Shown here: one piece after another, positions 15,962 to 25,489 of the stretch
Layout: the number at the start of each line of letters is the position of its first letter
Numbering within the stretch: position 1 is the first letter of the stretch
Assembly: GCA_027080505.1 (NCBI GenBank)
Contig: JALWRX010000105.1
Span: forward strand, 1-39,413
DNA length: 39,413 nt
Source: Ghiorsea sp.
GTDB lineage: Bacteria > Pseudomonadota > Zetaproteobacteria > Mariprofundales > Mariprofundaceae
Direction: 5' to 3'
Notes under the pieces: model-generated
The model's database searches: none
The model's input: the letters and a program-made list of their open reading frames with translations, nothing else
What the model was told of the DNA's origin: nothing
Made by a program: the position numbers and the translations under genes

Positions 15962-16837
15962 CTATAAACTTTGAATCTTGGCAATTGTCTTTTTATTCTG
16001 TTGCATCACAAATTGTTGCAAACGTTTGACAATTGCAGGATCAACTTGTTGCATAACAAGCATAGCTTCTTTATCTAAAGCAAGTAAGTCTAACTGATTT
16101 GTAGCTACAGCCGTATAACCATATTTACTGCCTTTATCCAAGCGTACTTCACCTAATATATCGTTATCTCTACGTATTTCTAAAAGCAAAGATTTACCAG
16201 ACTGTTGCACCAACACTTCAGCTTCACCCGATAAAATCATATAATATTTATCTGCATTATCACCTTGGGAAAACAGTGTTTCACCGCGCTTTAACTCTGA
16301 AACGGTTAACTGTGTGGATAAGCTCTCTCGAATTGATGCTGAAAACACACTAAACACCACATGTGTATAAAGGAAACTATTTAAGACACGCTGCCTCATA
16401 ATAGAAAATACCCTAGACTTAAAGTCTGCATCTGCATCTAAGACTTGTTGTATAGCCTGCAAACCAACCCGTATAACCACTGAAGGCTCTGCCGTATAAA
16501 CAGATGCAAAACGCGTTTTTCCTCGTAATACGCCATATTCCCCATAAAAGTCACCTGCTTTTAAAGTCGCAACAACCAAAGGCTTACCCGCATGTTTTTT
16601 AGCTACAGCCAAAGAACCTTGCGCAATAAAATATAAATCATGTGGTGTATCACCTGCCACCATCATTTCGACACCCTTGGCAACATTTATGACTTGTGAA
16701 TCTTGATTTAATATACGGAGATTAAGTGGTGACAATCCTTTTAGCACTGGAAAAACACTACCGCTTAACTGCTGTAGGGTCTTCTCCTTATGAAGACCTG
16801 AAATCTCTAAAAAACCTTCATCATTGATATTTGCCAT
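15962..16837 (-). CDS. Protein with two cyclic-nucleotide-binding (cNMP) domains, no output domain
   Basis: 291 aa, no signal peptide. The first cNMP fold (about 35-145) has an intact phosphate-binding cassette (GDFYGEYGVLRGKTRFASV with Gly-Glu and Arg). The second (about 165-290; GETLFSQGDNADKYYMILSG, then NDILGEVRLDKGSKYGYTA) keeps Gly-Glu but lacks the arginine, so it may not bind nucleotide. There is no helix-turn-helix, kinase or channel domain, so it probably acts by protein contact. It is the last gene of the minus-strand DUF11 cluster, 39 bp after the giant barrel protein. That suggests, without proving, that the cluster responds to a cyclic nucleotide. Confidence 0.85.
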   Translation of the reverse strand: MANINDEGFLEISGLHKEKTLQQLSGSVFPVLKGLSPLNLRILNQDSQVINVAKGVEMMVAGDTPHDLYFIAQGSLAVAKKHAGKPLVVATLKAGDFYGEYGVLRGKTRFASVYTAEPSVVIRVGLQAIQQVLDADADFKSRVFSIMRQRVLNSFLYTHVVFSVFSASIRESLSTQLTVSELKRGETLFSQGDNADKYYMILSGEAEVLVQQSGKSLLLEIRRDNDILGEVRLDKGSKYGYTAVATNQLDLLALDKEAMLVMQQVDPAIVKRLQQFVMQQNKKTIAKIQSL

Positions 16838-16876
16838 GATTTAATTCTACCTGTTAATTAATAAACATAATTATGC

Positions 16877-19800
16877 TTATTTTAACATGTCTGCAAGGCT
16901 GTTTTGATCATATTTAAAGCGGAAGCGTATATAAGTACCAGCTTGGGTATACTCTGCCGCTGTGAAGTCTTGATCATAAAAGCCAACAAAATTATAACCC
17001 ATGCTTAACCAAAAGTTTTCAAACATATTATAACCTAAGGCAAAACCAACTGTAGGTTGATAGTTATTCAAATGTCGCACACGTAACGCAGCTGCTTGCA
17101 TGGTCACATCCCAACTTTCATTCACATCATAAATCACATACATACCTAACAAGTCTGTTAAGCCAGACCAAGCATCACCCTGAATTGTTTCATCGGATAA
17201 CTTAATACCATGATTTAACCTAAGCTGCCAAGAAGCTGTTGTTTGCCAGTTTGCGGTCATATTATTGATATAACGTAAACTTTTACTTTCTAATCCTGTT
17301 CCTGATTGTTCATTCCTTCGCACATCAAAGCGATTTAATAGAATCAACTTATCAAACTCAGGTCGCCATGCTACACGTAGTGAAGCATCTGAGCTCAAGT
17401 TGTACCCACCCGTTGCTAAAACATCATGTTGCCAAAGCATAGTCCATTGCATTGAAAGATCGTCCAATGGTGAGCCTTGGATACCTATGCTAGCTCCCCT
17501 ATGCTTACTTAAATCACTGGTGCGATATTCTAATCGATTCGACCATACCCAATCACCTGGATGATAGTCTGTACCTAGAGATAGCGCAGTAAAATCTTCA
17601 CCACCAGTCACAATAGGCGCATTTAAGTTCACTTGGACAGGTTGTGTTGTTTTTAATACCTTGGTTTGATCTAGGCTTGCACTTAAACTTAACCTTTCAT
17701 TAAACTCCCAAGTTTGTAATAAACCCGCATTAGCAAAACTGCGCATACCTGCCTCACTAAGCTGTTGCTCATAACTGCTGGACATGGTTGCGCCATTCCA
17801 AGGCTGTGTATTCACTCCAAGACGAGTTGATGATGTATCTTGCACTGCACCACGTGTCCATTCTTGCGTTGCCGTTAAACTTGTCGTTGCCGTAATACTA
17901 TATTCTGCACCAAGTGTTGAACGACTTGGGAAATCAACACTATTATTGCTACCAAGTGCCTGTTCATGGTCTGCGCGCAACGACATACGCGTACTTATTT
18001 TTTTACTTGCACCTACGCTGGCTAAGGTGCCACCTGTCACAGTGCCTACACCATCTACATCTTGTGTAGCACGCAATCCAGTGCGCACATCATAATCATC
18101 AATTTTATCTTGGTACTGAATACTCGCCATATCTCGTACAGCACCTGTATTTAATACTTCCTGGCGGAATACCTCACCATTAATACTAGCTTGTTTATCC
18201 AATCGGTATTGACCATTGGCACCCAGCTTGCGGGTTGCATTTTCACTGCCCAATTGCTGACCAAGACCAAAGTTATCATCTTGTTGCCGTGCATAGACTG
18301 TACCACTTACAGTTTCATCAGCTAAACGTGCTTCAAGCTTAAACGCACTACTGGTTACAGCGTTATTTGTACTACTTGCGATTTCAGATACAACTTCAAC
18401 TGTATCATTCACCTGAACTTTTACATCTACACCACTTAAGGTATTGCTACCTGCCAAAGTACCTTCAGATACAAAAGTTCCCCCTACTTCAATACGTTCA
18501 TTTGGTTTGACATAAACACGCCCCCCCGCGGTGGTCAATTCACTACCACCACTATCAGCCTCATATTCAACACGAATCATAATCGGATTAAGCTCTGAGT
18601 CCCGGCTTAATACAGGCTGCTTAAACCAAATTGTACCCAGAACATAATCAATATCATAATCAAGGTGGCGTGTAAGTTTTACTGATTTAAGTATGACTTC
18701 ACTCCTAAAGCGATCAACCGTTTCAATCAATACTGTTTCCGTATTACTGATAATATTTTGATTGCTCAAGCGATACAGACCACTGGTACCATTACCTTGT
18801 ATTTCATCACGGTACATAGCTTGACCCGTTTGTGTGGCAAACGCTGTAAAGCCAATAGTATCTTCATGCATTTCAGCTTTTACACCAGTAAAAACGCGTG
18901 AATAACGTGTTAGTTCCGTTGTCGAAAGTCCTGTTTCATAATCACCAAACAAGGCATAAAATGTGTCTCTTTCAATTTTAACATATAACTTCTTACTACT
19001 TGTACCATCAAACTGCTGTTGCGTGGTATCATTGTAAACTGTGTACATCGCATTAGGGTCAATATCACCAAAGCGACTATTTTGTTCAGTTAACGTTTTT
19101 TGTGCTGTGTCATATGCCAATGTTAGCAAAAACTTACCTGGGATTTGTCCTTTAGCATAAAAGGCAAGTTGACCATCTTTATAAAACTTATCTTGTTCTG
19201 ATGGCTTTGTAATCGGTTGAATAGCTCCTTTTAGGTTATTATAGCCTAACGTTCCCTCACCAAAACCAACCAAAATCCAATCTCGCATTTCAGGTTTTAC
19301 ATATACTTCAATAGTTTCTTGCACATTATTATAGCCCAATATAATGCGGTGTGTGCCACTGGTCGTCACTGGAGCTAGGGTCACCCAACCATCAGCATCC
19401 ACAAATACTTTTTGTGATGCTTCCTGGGTTAAAAGTGGTGTATTTTGATTTTGACGAACCAGTAAATCACCACCCAATTGTGCCAACTCTATGCTACCAT
19501 GAATCACTGAATTTGTGTTATCAGCAAGAGCTAACCTAAAACGAATCGGGGTTTTGCCATCAGCAATATTTTCACCCGTTTCAACCAATTTAATGGAAGA
19601 TAGTTCCCCAGTTCTCACCACACGAATCGTTTCTTCAAAACGTGCATTACCAAAACTATCCATACCTTTAACATTTAAAGTGTGTTCACCCTGTTTGCCA
19701 AAATCAACACCAATATAAGTATATGTTGTTTTGCCCGTTTCAGGATTTTCCGATTTGAAACCAATGCGCTCATCCGGCACTGGGCGATCATCAACTCGCA

Positions 19801-22800
19801 AATCAACACTTAAGCTCGAAGGCAAAGCGATACGTACCGAAGCAATGGGGTGAGGTAAGCTCATGCCATCAGCAGGTGATAAAATACCTTCTATTTTTTT
19901 ATCTTTAGGTGCTTCAACCTGTATTACATCTGCTTTATCCCATGAGCCCAATGCAACACCTTGACCTTGGGCTTGTGTATCTTGTAATTGTGTAGAAAAA
20001 TCATGCGTAATCTTATCTGCACGAACTTTAAGCACCACACGCCTATTTTGTTCACGACCTTTACGTGTTTTATTCGAGGCAATTGGCTCTTGCTCACCTT
20101 TACCCACTGCAAAAACAATGCCTTCATCCAGCTGCAAATGTTCTTTTAAATAAGCTGCAACATAATTGGCCCGTGCTTGTGACAGTACTAGGTTATTTTT
20201 GAACTCTTTCTGGTTGCGTTTAGCAATTGGAATATTATCCGTATGCCCTTCAACAATCAGTTCACGAACGACTAAGCCATTGAGCGAATGAATCAATTCT
20301 TTTAATTTGCTTAACTCTTTTTCAGGCACTTCTGCTTGGCGTGATGCAAACTTCAAGTGCAAGGTAAAAGACCGCTGATCATGTAGCTCTTTCAGCGTAT
20401 CTTGAATTTTAATGGTTGCTAGACCTGTACGCCCTTGTTTTGAACCTGCTGAAACAAACCTTGCATAAGCACTAGCTTGCTTTAGACCACCCTCACCTGC
20501 GCCGCGCATAGCTAGGTGGATATATTGTTTATCTTTTTGCGTATCAAGCTGCCACACTAGACCTACAGGTGATTGCTCTGGCTCCATTGGCTCACCATTC
20601 ACTGTAGCACTACCAGATACATACTTCCAACCTTGTGGAAGGTTATAGAATGCTTGAAGCTTTGACAGTTCAACCTTCCCACTTTGACTTACTTCAACAT
20701 CAGCTACTACAAGCCCTTTCTGCTCACCTTCACCTTCACTTAATGCATGCTTCACCAATACTGGTGTTTCTTCAGGTGCGCGATTGATAAGACGGAAGTT
20801 AGCGCGAGCTAAACCACCACCTGTCACTTCAACAAATTGCGAATAATCATTTTTAGAAAAACGCGTTTGTTTCAAACCAACCGCTTGATAACGCTGCGCA
20901 ATGGTTGCTCTATCCATTTGTACAACATGTGTACCTAGTTTCACTGCATCAAAGTGGTAGCGACCATTTTTATCAGTAACAATGCTACGACCATCTTGCA
21001 TAAAAATACGAATACCTTGTACACCTGGCTCATCTTTATCTTGAATTTCATTCATGTTTTCATCAATAAAGACAACGCCAGCAATAAACCCACGACTACG
21101 AATCAAATCCTCACGAATAGTTACATTTGCCTTTGAAGTATTTGAACTAACCGCACTACCTAACATAGTGCCCGTTGCATATGCACTATTGGTTGCAATT
21201 CCAAGCCGTGTATTTGCGCCTACCACAGCTGTATAGGATAGGTTAACTACCGTAGGTGCTGCAGCTATACTACCAATACTAAAACTTAAATCTCGTCCAT
21301 TTGCAGAAATAATAGGGTCAGCCAGAGCCACACCATCCAAAGTAGCAGACCCCGCTTGATAGCGGAAACCAAGCGGTAAAGTATCATGAATTACACTCGT
21401 ATTTGACGAAGCTGTAGCATGTATATTTTCCACACTGATTTGGTATGCAACACGGTCTCCAATAGCCGCAGTACTTGTTGAAGTTGTTTTACGCACAAAC
21501 AAGTTCACACCTTTGCCATCCAGTGGCACGTCAATATGCAATGCTGGACCTGCTTGAACCTTAAAGGTTTCACCACGCGAACCTGTCACAATTGAAAATG
21601 GACCGGTTGGAATGGCTTGAATATCAGCTGTAGCTACTTGCGATGGATAGCTATATCCAGGCGGTGGTGTGATTTCTAAACGGTAATCACCCAGTGGCAT
21701 GAATGGGAAACGATATTTACCTGTACCAAAGGTATAAACCGCACCTGATGCGTCTGTCACAGTAGAGCCTGATACTACAGTAGATGGATAAATGCTTACA
21801 CCGTCATCACCATACACTGTAGCTGGCAAACCTGTTGCTACATCAATGATTGTGATTGTTGCACCATCTAACGGTACACCACTGCTGGAATCAAAAACCA
21901 AACCAAAAGGATCTACCAATGCAGCGGATGCCGCAACATCTGTATTGTCAAACTTATCTGTATATGTTGCTGTGATGGTTGAATCAACATTGACTGAAAG
22001 TACCCCATCATTTGGTGTTGCTGTTGGTGAACGTGTAGAGGCAATATTGCCAATAAATATGCCTGTATTGTTACCTGTTTCTGTTAAAACAATCGTTTCA
22101 GTATCACTGCTTGCACTGTCGGCCAGCGTAACAGTCACTGTTTGTTTGGTATATGGGTCTAAATTTTGGTCACCATCTTTGACTTGAACGTATATATTTT
22201 GCCCTGCATGGTATATTTCAGCAGGCGTATATTGACTCGTGGTTGTATTCAAGTACATAAAAGCAATTTGAGCTTTAGTGCGTGTTGTAATAATTTGCAC
22301 TGGTGCAGCATGGCTCGCCAACTTCGCATTATTGGCATGGTAATCCGCAGGTATAGTCGTCGCACCCAATGGCGCTGTTGTTGGCACTACCAATGAAGCT
22401 GGAAATGTAAAGTTTTGACCCACGAGCAAATTAGGTACAGTTACCAACCATGCTAAAGGAAGGGTTGGGTGCGGCACAGCAACATATAAACCATAAGGAT
22501 CCACAGGAATTGTTAAAGTAGTACCTGCAGGTGCAGTAATCACAACATTACCATTCAAAAGATTATTGATACCTGTATTGGTAATTTGAACACTAACAGG
22601 TGATGTTGTACCTAAGCGTGCTGTTGCTGGGGTAGTAACCATAATACTAGCTGAATTTGCTGTGGCGATAGTCGCATAGACATCAACCGAAGTATTAATT
22701 ACGGCTGGTGCAGTTGTATAGCTAAGCTGTGCCGTATTTGTAATTGTTTGTGATAGTACTGCATAAGCAGGTGAGCTAAAGCCCACCATCACTATCAAAC

Positions 22801-22882
22801 AGGCAGCAATATAGGCAAGCTGATGGGTAGTATTACTCATCAACCTTAAAGCCACCTGTTTAATAGTATGAATCATATTCAA
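16877..22882 (-). CDS. Giant DUF11/SdrD-B/OmpA/beta-barrel outer-membrane protein
   Basis: 2001 aa. The signal peptide ends at SPAYA (residue 41). In rough order: a DUF11-like N-module starting TITNTAQLSY (45-150), further Ig-like modules and a CarboxypepD/SpaA-like region (200-450), a DUF11 module (450-590), an SdrD-B-like module with FIDENMNEIQDKDEPG (595-660), and an OmpA-type peptidoglycan-binding domain (about 830-957; LIVEGHTDNIPIAKRNQ, SQARANYVAAYLK). Ig-like spacers follow (960-1195), then ~800 residues of alternating amphipathic strands ending YIRFRFKYDQNSLADMLK, an outer-membrane barrel. It probably sits in the outer membrane with a peptidoglycan clamp in the periplasm. The start is TTG 22882 or ATG 22876, with no good ribosome site; the preceding stop is 15 bp upstream, so coupling is likely. 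Anchor or exporter for the neighbouring secreted proteins is inference. Confidence 0.82.
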   Translation of the reverse strand: MNMIHTIKQVALRLMSNTTHQLAYIAACLIVMVGFSSPAYAVLSQTITNTAQLSYTTAPAVINTSVDVYATIATANSASIMVTTPATARLGTTSPVSVQITNTGINNLLNGNVVITAPAGTTLTIPVDPYGLYVAVPHPTLPLAWLVTVPNLLVGQNFTFPASLVVPTTAPLGATTIPADYHANNAKLASHAAPVQIITTRTKAQIAFMYLNTTTSQYTPAEIYHAGQNIYVQVKDGDQNLDPYTKQTVTVTLADSASSDTETIVLTETGNNTGIFIGNIASTRSPTATPNDGVLSVNVDSTITATYTDKFDNTDVAASAALVDPFGLVFDSSSGVPLDGATITIIDVATGLPATVYGDDGVSIYPSTVVSGSTVTDASGAVYTFGTGKYRFPFMPLGDYRLEITPPPGYSYPSQVATADIQAIPTGPFSIVTGSRGETFKVQAGPALHIDVPLDGKGVNLFVRKTTSTSTAAIGDRVAYQISVENIHATASSNTSVIHDTLPLGFRYQAGSATLDGVALADPIISANGRDLSFSIGSIAAAPTVVNLSYTAVVGANTRLGIATNSAYATGTMLGSAVSSNTSKANVTIREDLIRSRGFIAGVVFIDENMNEIQDKDEPGVQGIRIFMQDGRSIVTDKNGRYHFDAVKLGTHVVQMDRATIAQRYQAVGLKQTRFSKNDYSQFVEVTGGGLARANFRLINRAPEETPVLVKHALSEGEGEQKGLVVADVEVSQSGKVELSKLQAFYNLPQGWKYVSGSATVNGEPMEPEQSPVGLVWQLDTQKDKQYIHLAMRGAGEGGLKQASAYARFVSAGSKQGRTGLATIKIQDTLKELHDQRSFTLHLKFASRQAEVPEKELSKLKELIHSLNGLVVRELIVEGHTDNIPIAKRNQKEFKNNLVLSQARANYVAAYLKEHLQLDEGIVFAVGKGEQEPIASNKTRKGREQNRRVVLKVRADKITHDFSTQLQDTQAQGQGVALGSWDKADVIQVEAPKDKKIEGILSPADGMSLPHPIASVRIALPSSLSVDLRVDDRPVPDERIGFKSENPETGKTTYTYIGVDFGKQGEHTLNVKGMDSFGNARFEETIRVVRTGELSSIKLVETGENIADGKTPIRFRLALADNTNSVIHGSIELAQLGGDLLVRQNQNTPLLTQEASQKVFVDADGWVTLAPVTTSGTHRIILGYNNVQETIEVYVKPEMRDWILVGFGEGTLGYNNLKGAIQPITKPSEQDKFYKDGQLAFYAKGQIPGKFLLTLAYDTAQKTLTEQNSRFGDIDPNAMYTVYNDTTQQQFDGTSSKKLYVKIERDTFYALFGDYETGLSTTELTRYSRVFTGVKAEMHEDTIGFTAFATQTGQAMYRDEIQGNGTSGLYRLSNQNIISNTETVLIETVDRFRSEVILKSVKLTRHLDYDIDYVLGTIWFKQPVLSRDSELNPIMIRVEYEADSGGSELTTAGGRVYVKPNERIEVGGTFVSEGTLAGSNTLSGVDVKVQVNDTVEVVSEIASSTNNAVTSSAFKLEARLADETVSGTVYARQQDDNFGLGQQLGSENATRKLGANGQYRLDKQASINGEVFRQEVLNTGAVRDMASIQYQDKIDDYDVRTGLRATQDVDGVGTVTGGTLASVGASKKISTRMSLRADHEQALGSNNSVDFPSRSTLGAEYSITATTSLTATQEWTRGAVQDTSSTRLGVNTQPWNGATMSSSYEQQLSEAGMRSFANAGLLQTWEFNERLSLSASLDQTKVLKTTQPVQVNLNAPIVTGGEDFTALSLGTDYHPGDWVWSNRLEYRTSDLSKHRGASIGIQGSPLDDLSMQWTMLWQHDVLATGGYNLSSDASLRVAWRPEFDKLILLNRFDVRRNEQSGTGLESKSLRYINNMTANWQTTASWQLRLNHGIKLSDETIQGDAWSGLTDLLGMYVIYDVNESWDVTMQAAALRVRHLNNYQPTVGFALGYNMFENFWLSMGYNFVGFYDQDFTAAEYTQAGTYIRFRFKYDQNSLADMLK

Positions 22883-22897
22883 TTAATCAATCTTGAA

Positions 22898-23992
22898 TTA
22901 ATTTACAGTTACTTGGAAATCAACAGATACTTCTGTACCTGCTGCACCACCAACAATCACACCAGCGGCTTGCCCCAAGCTGTTCACTTGAAGACCACCA
23001 ACCAATGGTGTTGTACCTGCCACATCGGCTACAGCTGCGGGTGCGGTTGCACCAGCAGGACCATCAACGTCTAACTTGGTTGAATTAAGTACATACGTCA
23101 TAAATGGTGGAATTGTATCCGTAAACTTAACACCATTAAGCGTAGAATTTGCAGGAACTTGTGCAATCATACGATACGTTAAAGTATCACCACTTTTAAC
23201 ATTTTGTAGCGTTGTTAAAAATGCACCGCCATTCACACTCACCGATTTAATAAATACAATTTTCACGACATTCACAGTACCAGTTACAGCTGCTGAAGGA
23301 TTGCCTACTGAATCCTTACTAACCACCGAAATGACTTCAGTACCTGCTGTTGCAGGTGGTGTTACAACACCTGCCGTAATGCTAACCGTGAAGCTTTGTT
23401 GTTCACCAATTTGATCACCAACAGCCACTGCTGTTGTCAAAGGTGTCGTAAGCGTAAGCGTTTGATTGCCTGTTGCTGTATCGGTAATCGTTGAAACAAC
23501 GTAAACATTGCCACCAATGACAATACTATCACCCGCGACAATACCATTCAGGCTATTATTCGCTGTACCATCTGCTGGTACAGTAATCGTTGTCGCACCA
23601 ATTGCGGCAGGTGCTGCTGCAGCCGTTGCACCCAAAGTAATCCCTACTGGCGTGGTTGGCGCAGACGAACCTGTCACATTCGTTGCCACACTGGTTGGTG
23701 CATTAAATGTGTATGCATCAGGACCATTAGCATTAGCTCGAATCTGATATATTAATGTCGCCGTCTGACCTTCAGCAACTGTTACAGCTGTTGGTGCAAT
23801 CACTGTGGCTGCTGCTGGCACAAGCAATACTGTCACATCAACACTAGCCGTAATTGGTGTAACCAAACCTGTATATGATAATGATGCAGTATTGGTAATC
23901 GTACTATTTGCAGGTGCAACGGCTTGCGCACTTTGCACGCCTGCAAAAGCAAGCAATGCCATCATCACACTTCCTAATATTATTTTCTTCAT
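22898..23992 (-). CDS. Secreted DUF11-domain protein, 364 aa
   Basis: The signal peptide ends at SAQA (24). The mature N-terminus STITNTASLSYTG is shared with the giant barrel protein. A middle module contains GDSIVIGGNVYVVSTITD (near 160-177) and EQQSFTVSITAG, matched by the neighbouring 412-aa protein. The C-terminal DUF11 module (from about 250; LTYRMIAQVPANS, FTDTIPPFMTYV) ends exactly at DFQVTVN-stop. The protein is rich in Ala, Thr, Val and Gly, with few charged residues and no cysteine apparent, like a structural surface protein. AAAGGAGTAGGA precedes ATG 23992. A role as fibre or coat subunit is inferred from the paralogy and cluster. Confidence 0.8.
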   Translation of the reverse strand: MKKIILGSVMMALLAFAGVQSAQAVAPANSTITNTASLSYTGLVTPITASVDVTVLLVPAAATVIAPTAVTVAEGQTATLIYQIRANANGPDAYTFNAPTSVATNVTGSSAPTTPVGITLGATAAAAPAAIGATTITVPADGTANNSLNGIVAGDSIVIGGNVYVVSTITDTATGNQTLTLTTPLTTAVAVGDQIGEQQSFTVSITAGVVTPPATAGTEVISVVSKDSVGNPSAAVTGTVNVVKIVFIKSVSVNGGAFLTTLQNVKSGDTLTYRMIAQVPANSTLNGVKFTDTIPPFMTYVLNSTKLDVDGPAGATAPAAVADVAGTTPLVGGLQVNSLGQAAGVIVGGAAGTEVSVDFQVTVN

Positions 23993-24037
23993 TTCCTACT
24001 CCTTTTACTCTTAAACTGGTTTAAAACTCAAACATCC

Positions 24038-24107
24038 TCCGAAATCATTTGGTCCTTCACCAGTAAACTTCGGACGATGGACGGCAGGATAACCTGCCGC
24101 CAAAGTC
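24038..24107 (-). other. Structured intergenic RNA element between the two DUF11 subunit genes
   Basis: Reading on the minus strand, CGGCAGG-ttat-CCTGCCG (24099-24082) is a perfect 7-bp GC-rich hairpin. It is flanked by AGACTTTGG and CCGAAGTTT, which can pair with wobbles. A second stem joins TCCGAA (24074-24069) and TTCGGA (24043-24038). The two larger helices share bases and would compete. There is no T tract after the GC hairpin, so simple termination is unlikely. It could be a partial attenuator, a processing site or an mRNA stabiliser that sets the ratio of the two subunits. It does not match a riboswitch class I know. Confidence 0.45.
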
Positions 24108-24123
24108 TTACCTGTGATAATTA

Positions 24124-25362
24124 TTATTGAATTGTCACTTGATAGAACAACACAACCGTTGCACCTGCTGCCACAGTAGGTACAGACAATGTTGCTTGGT
24201 TTGCCGCGGTTACACCAAAGTCATAACCATCTGCATCTGCCGCATCTGTTAATGCAACATTCGCAACATCAGCAAACAATGCACCAGCAACCGAAGAAGA
24301 TTTAGCACTACCAGCAACGTATTTTGTATATGCTGGCATAGGGTCTGTAATCACTACTGTTGAAGCTGAACCTGCACCACCATTCGTAATGGTAATACGA
24401 TAAGTTAGTGTAGATAATGGTGCACCTGAACCTGTTGTAGCAAATGTTGCACCACCGTCAGAGCTCACTTCTTTGGTGATCGTAAGATTTGCACCTTGAA
24501 CCGTTGTTGTTGTTGTAATTGGTGCTGTTATTGGCGTGCCAGGAGCTGGGCCACCAACTGTAATATCAAGTGGCACCGTACCATCACCTGGTGCAACTGT
24601 TGAAGATAAAACATCAACTGTAAATGCTTGCTGCTCTGCAACCAGCAAGCCAATTTGTGGTGAAGGTGTGCCCACAACTGAAGGCGTAAATGCTGGGGTA
24701 ATGTTCGAACCTGCCGTATTAGCTGCCAAAGTAATCGATACTGGCACTTCAGCAGTAATCGTACCTGCAATTGTTGCACCTACATTCGCTTTTGCAGCAG
24801 TACCTGCACCTGATACTTTGGATACCAAGTAATCAGTACCATTGATAACCACAATATCATTCACAGCCAAATTGGAAGCTGTACCTGCTGGAACAACAAT
24901 AATATTAGCTGCTGTTACATCACTAATCACAGATGATGCAAGTGTTAGTTGTGTAACCGTTGTAGCCCCTTGCTTAAATACCACCGTTGGTGCAGTTGCA
25001 TTAGTAGTTCCTGCAGCACTCACTGCTGAATTCAAATTATAAGTATCACTACCATTCGCATTCGATGTTGCAGTAAATGAATACGTTATTGCTGTGCCTG
25101 ATGGTGTAGCCCCCGTAGTAGCTCCCACTGCCGCTAAAGTAACTGCAGTTGGCACTAAGGTAACTGTTACGCTAGCTGATGCACTTGCAACCAACGCAAC
25201 GCCACCAGGACTTTTATAGTTTACAGTCACAACGTTAAGAATTGTTGTTCCTGCACCTGTGTTGGCTGAAGATGTTTGTGCTGCAGCCATCAACACTGCG
25301 GCAAACAATGTTGTTGCAACAACCTTCAACACTCCTTTTCTTATGTTTGATATGATTTTCAT
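24124..25362 (-). CDS. Secreted DUF11-domain protein, 412 aa
   Basis: The signal peptide runs to about residue 33 (TSSA). The layout repeats that of the 364-aa neighbour: an N-module with TILNVVTVNYKSPGG and ASVTVTLVPTAV, a middle module VNDIVVINGTDYLVSKVSG followed by AEQQAFTVDVLSS, and a C-terminal DUF11 module (SSDGGATFATTG, STLTYRITITNGGAG, ITDPMPAYTKYV) ending FYQVTIQ-stop. The middle part is expanded compared with the 364-aa protein. Composition is Ala/Thr/Val-rich and nearly free of charge and cysteine. AAGGAG precedes ATG 25362. The 127-bp gap to the upstream gene shows no strong promoter. The two proteins are probably paralogous subunits. Confidence 0.8.
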   Translation of the reverse strand: MKIISNIRKGVLKVVATTLFAAVLMAAAQTSSANTGAGTTILNVVTVNYKSPGGVALVASASASVTVTLVPTAVTLAAVGATTGATPSGTAITYSFTATSNANGSDTYNLNSAVSAAGTTNATAPTVVFKQGATTVTQLTLASSVISDVTAANIIVVPAGTASNLAVNDIVVINGTDYLVSKVSGAGTAAKANVGATIAGTITAEVPVSITLAANTAGSNITPAFTPSVVGTPSPQIGLLVAEQQAFTVDVLSSTVAPGDGTVPLDITVGGPAPGTPITAPITTTTTVQGANLTITKEVSSDGGATFATTGSGAPLSTLTYRITITNGGAGSASTVVITDPMPAYTKYVAGSAKSSSVAGALFADVANVALTDAADADGYDFGVTAANQATLSVPTVAAGATVVLFYQVTIQ

Positions 25363-25489
25363 ATCACTCTCCTTTTTTCATCCGTAGATGTTATAAATTG
25401 CCCATAGGCATTGTTGTTAAACTTATCTATTTATGACTTGTTGTTTATTTTGTATCATGCACAACCCTCTATTCACTTTACACCAGCTT

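Noticed and set aside
15962-16837. CRP/FNR-type transcription factor
   Set aside because: The sequence has two cNMP folds but no helix-turn-helix after either of them.
23993-24123. Possible cyclic-di-GMP riboswitch before a surface-protein gene
   Set aside because: The conserved GEMM-I core (GGGCAAACC, GAAA loop, GACGCAAAGC) is absent on both strands; only hairpins are supported.
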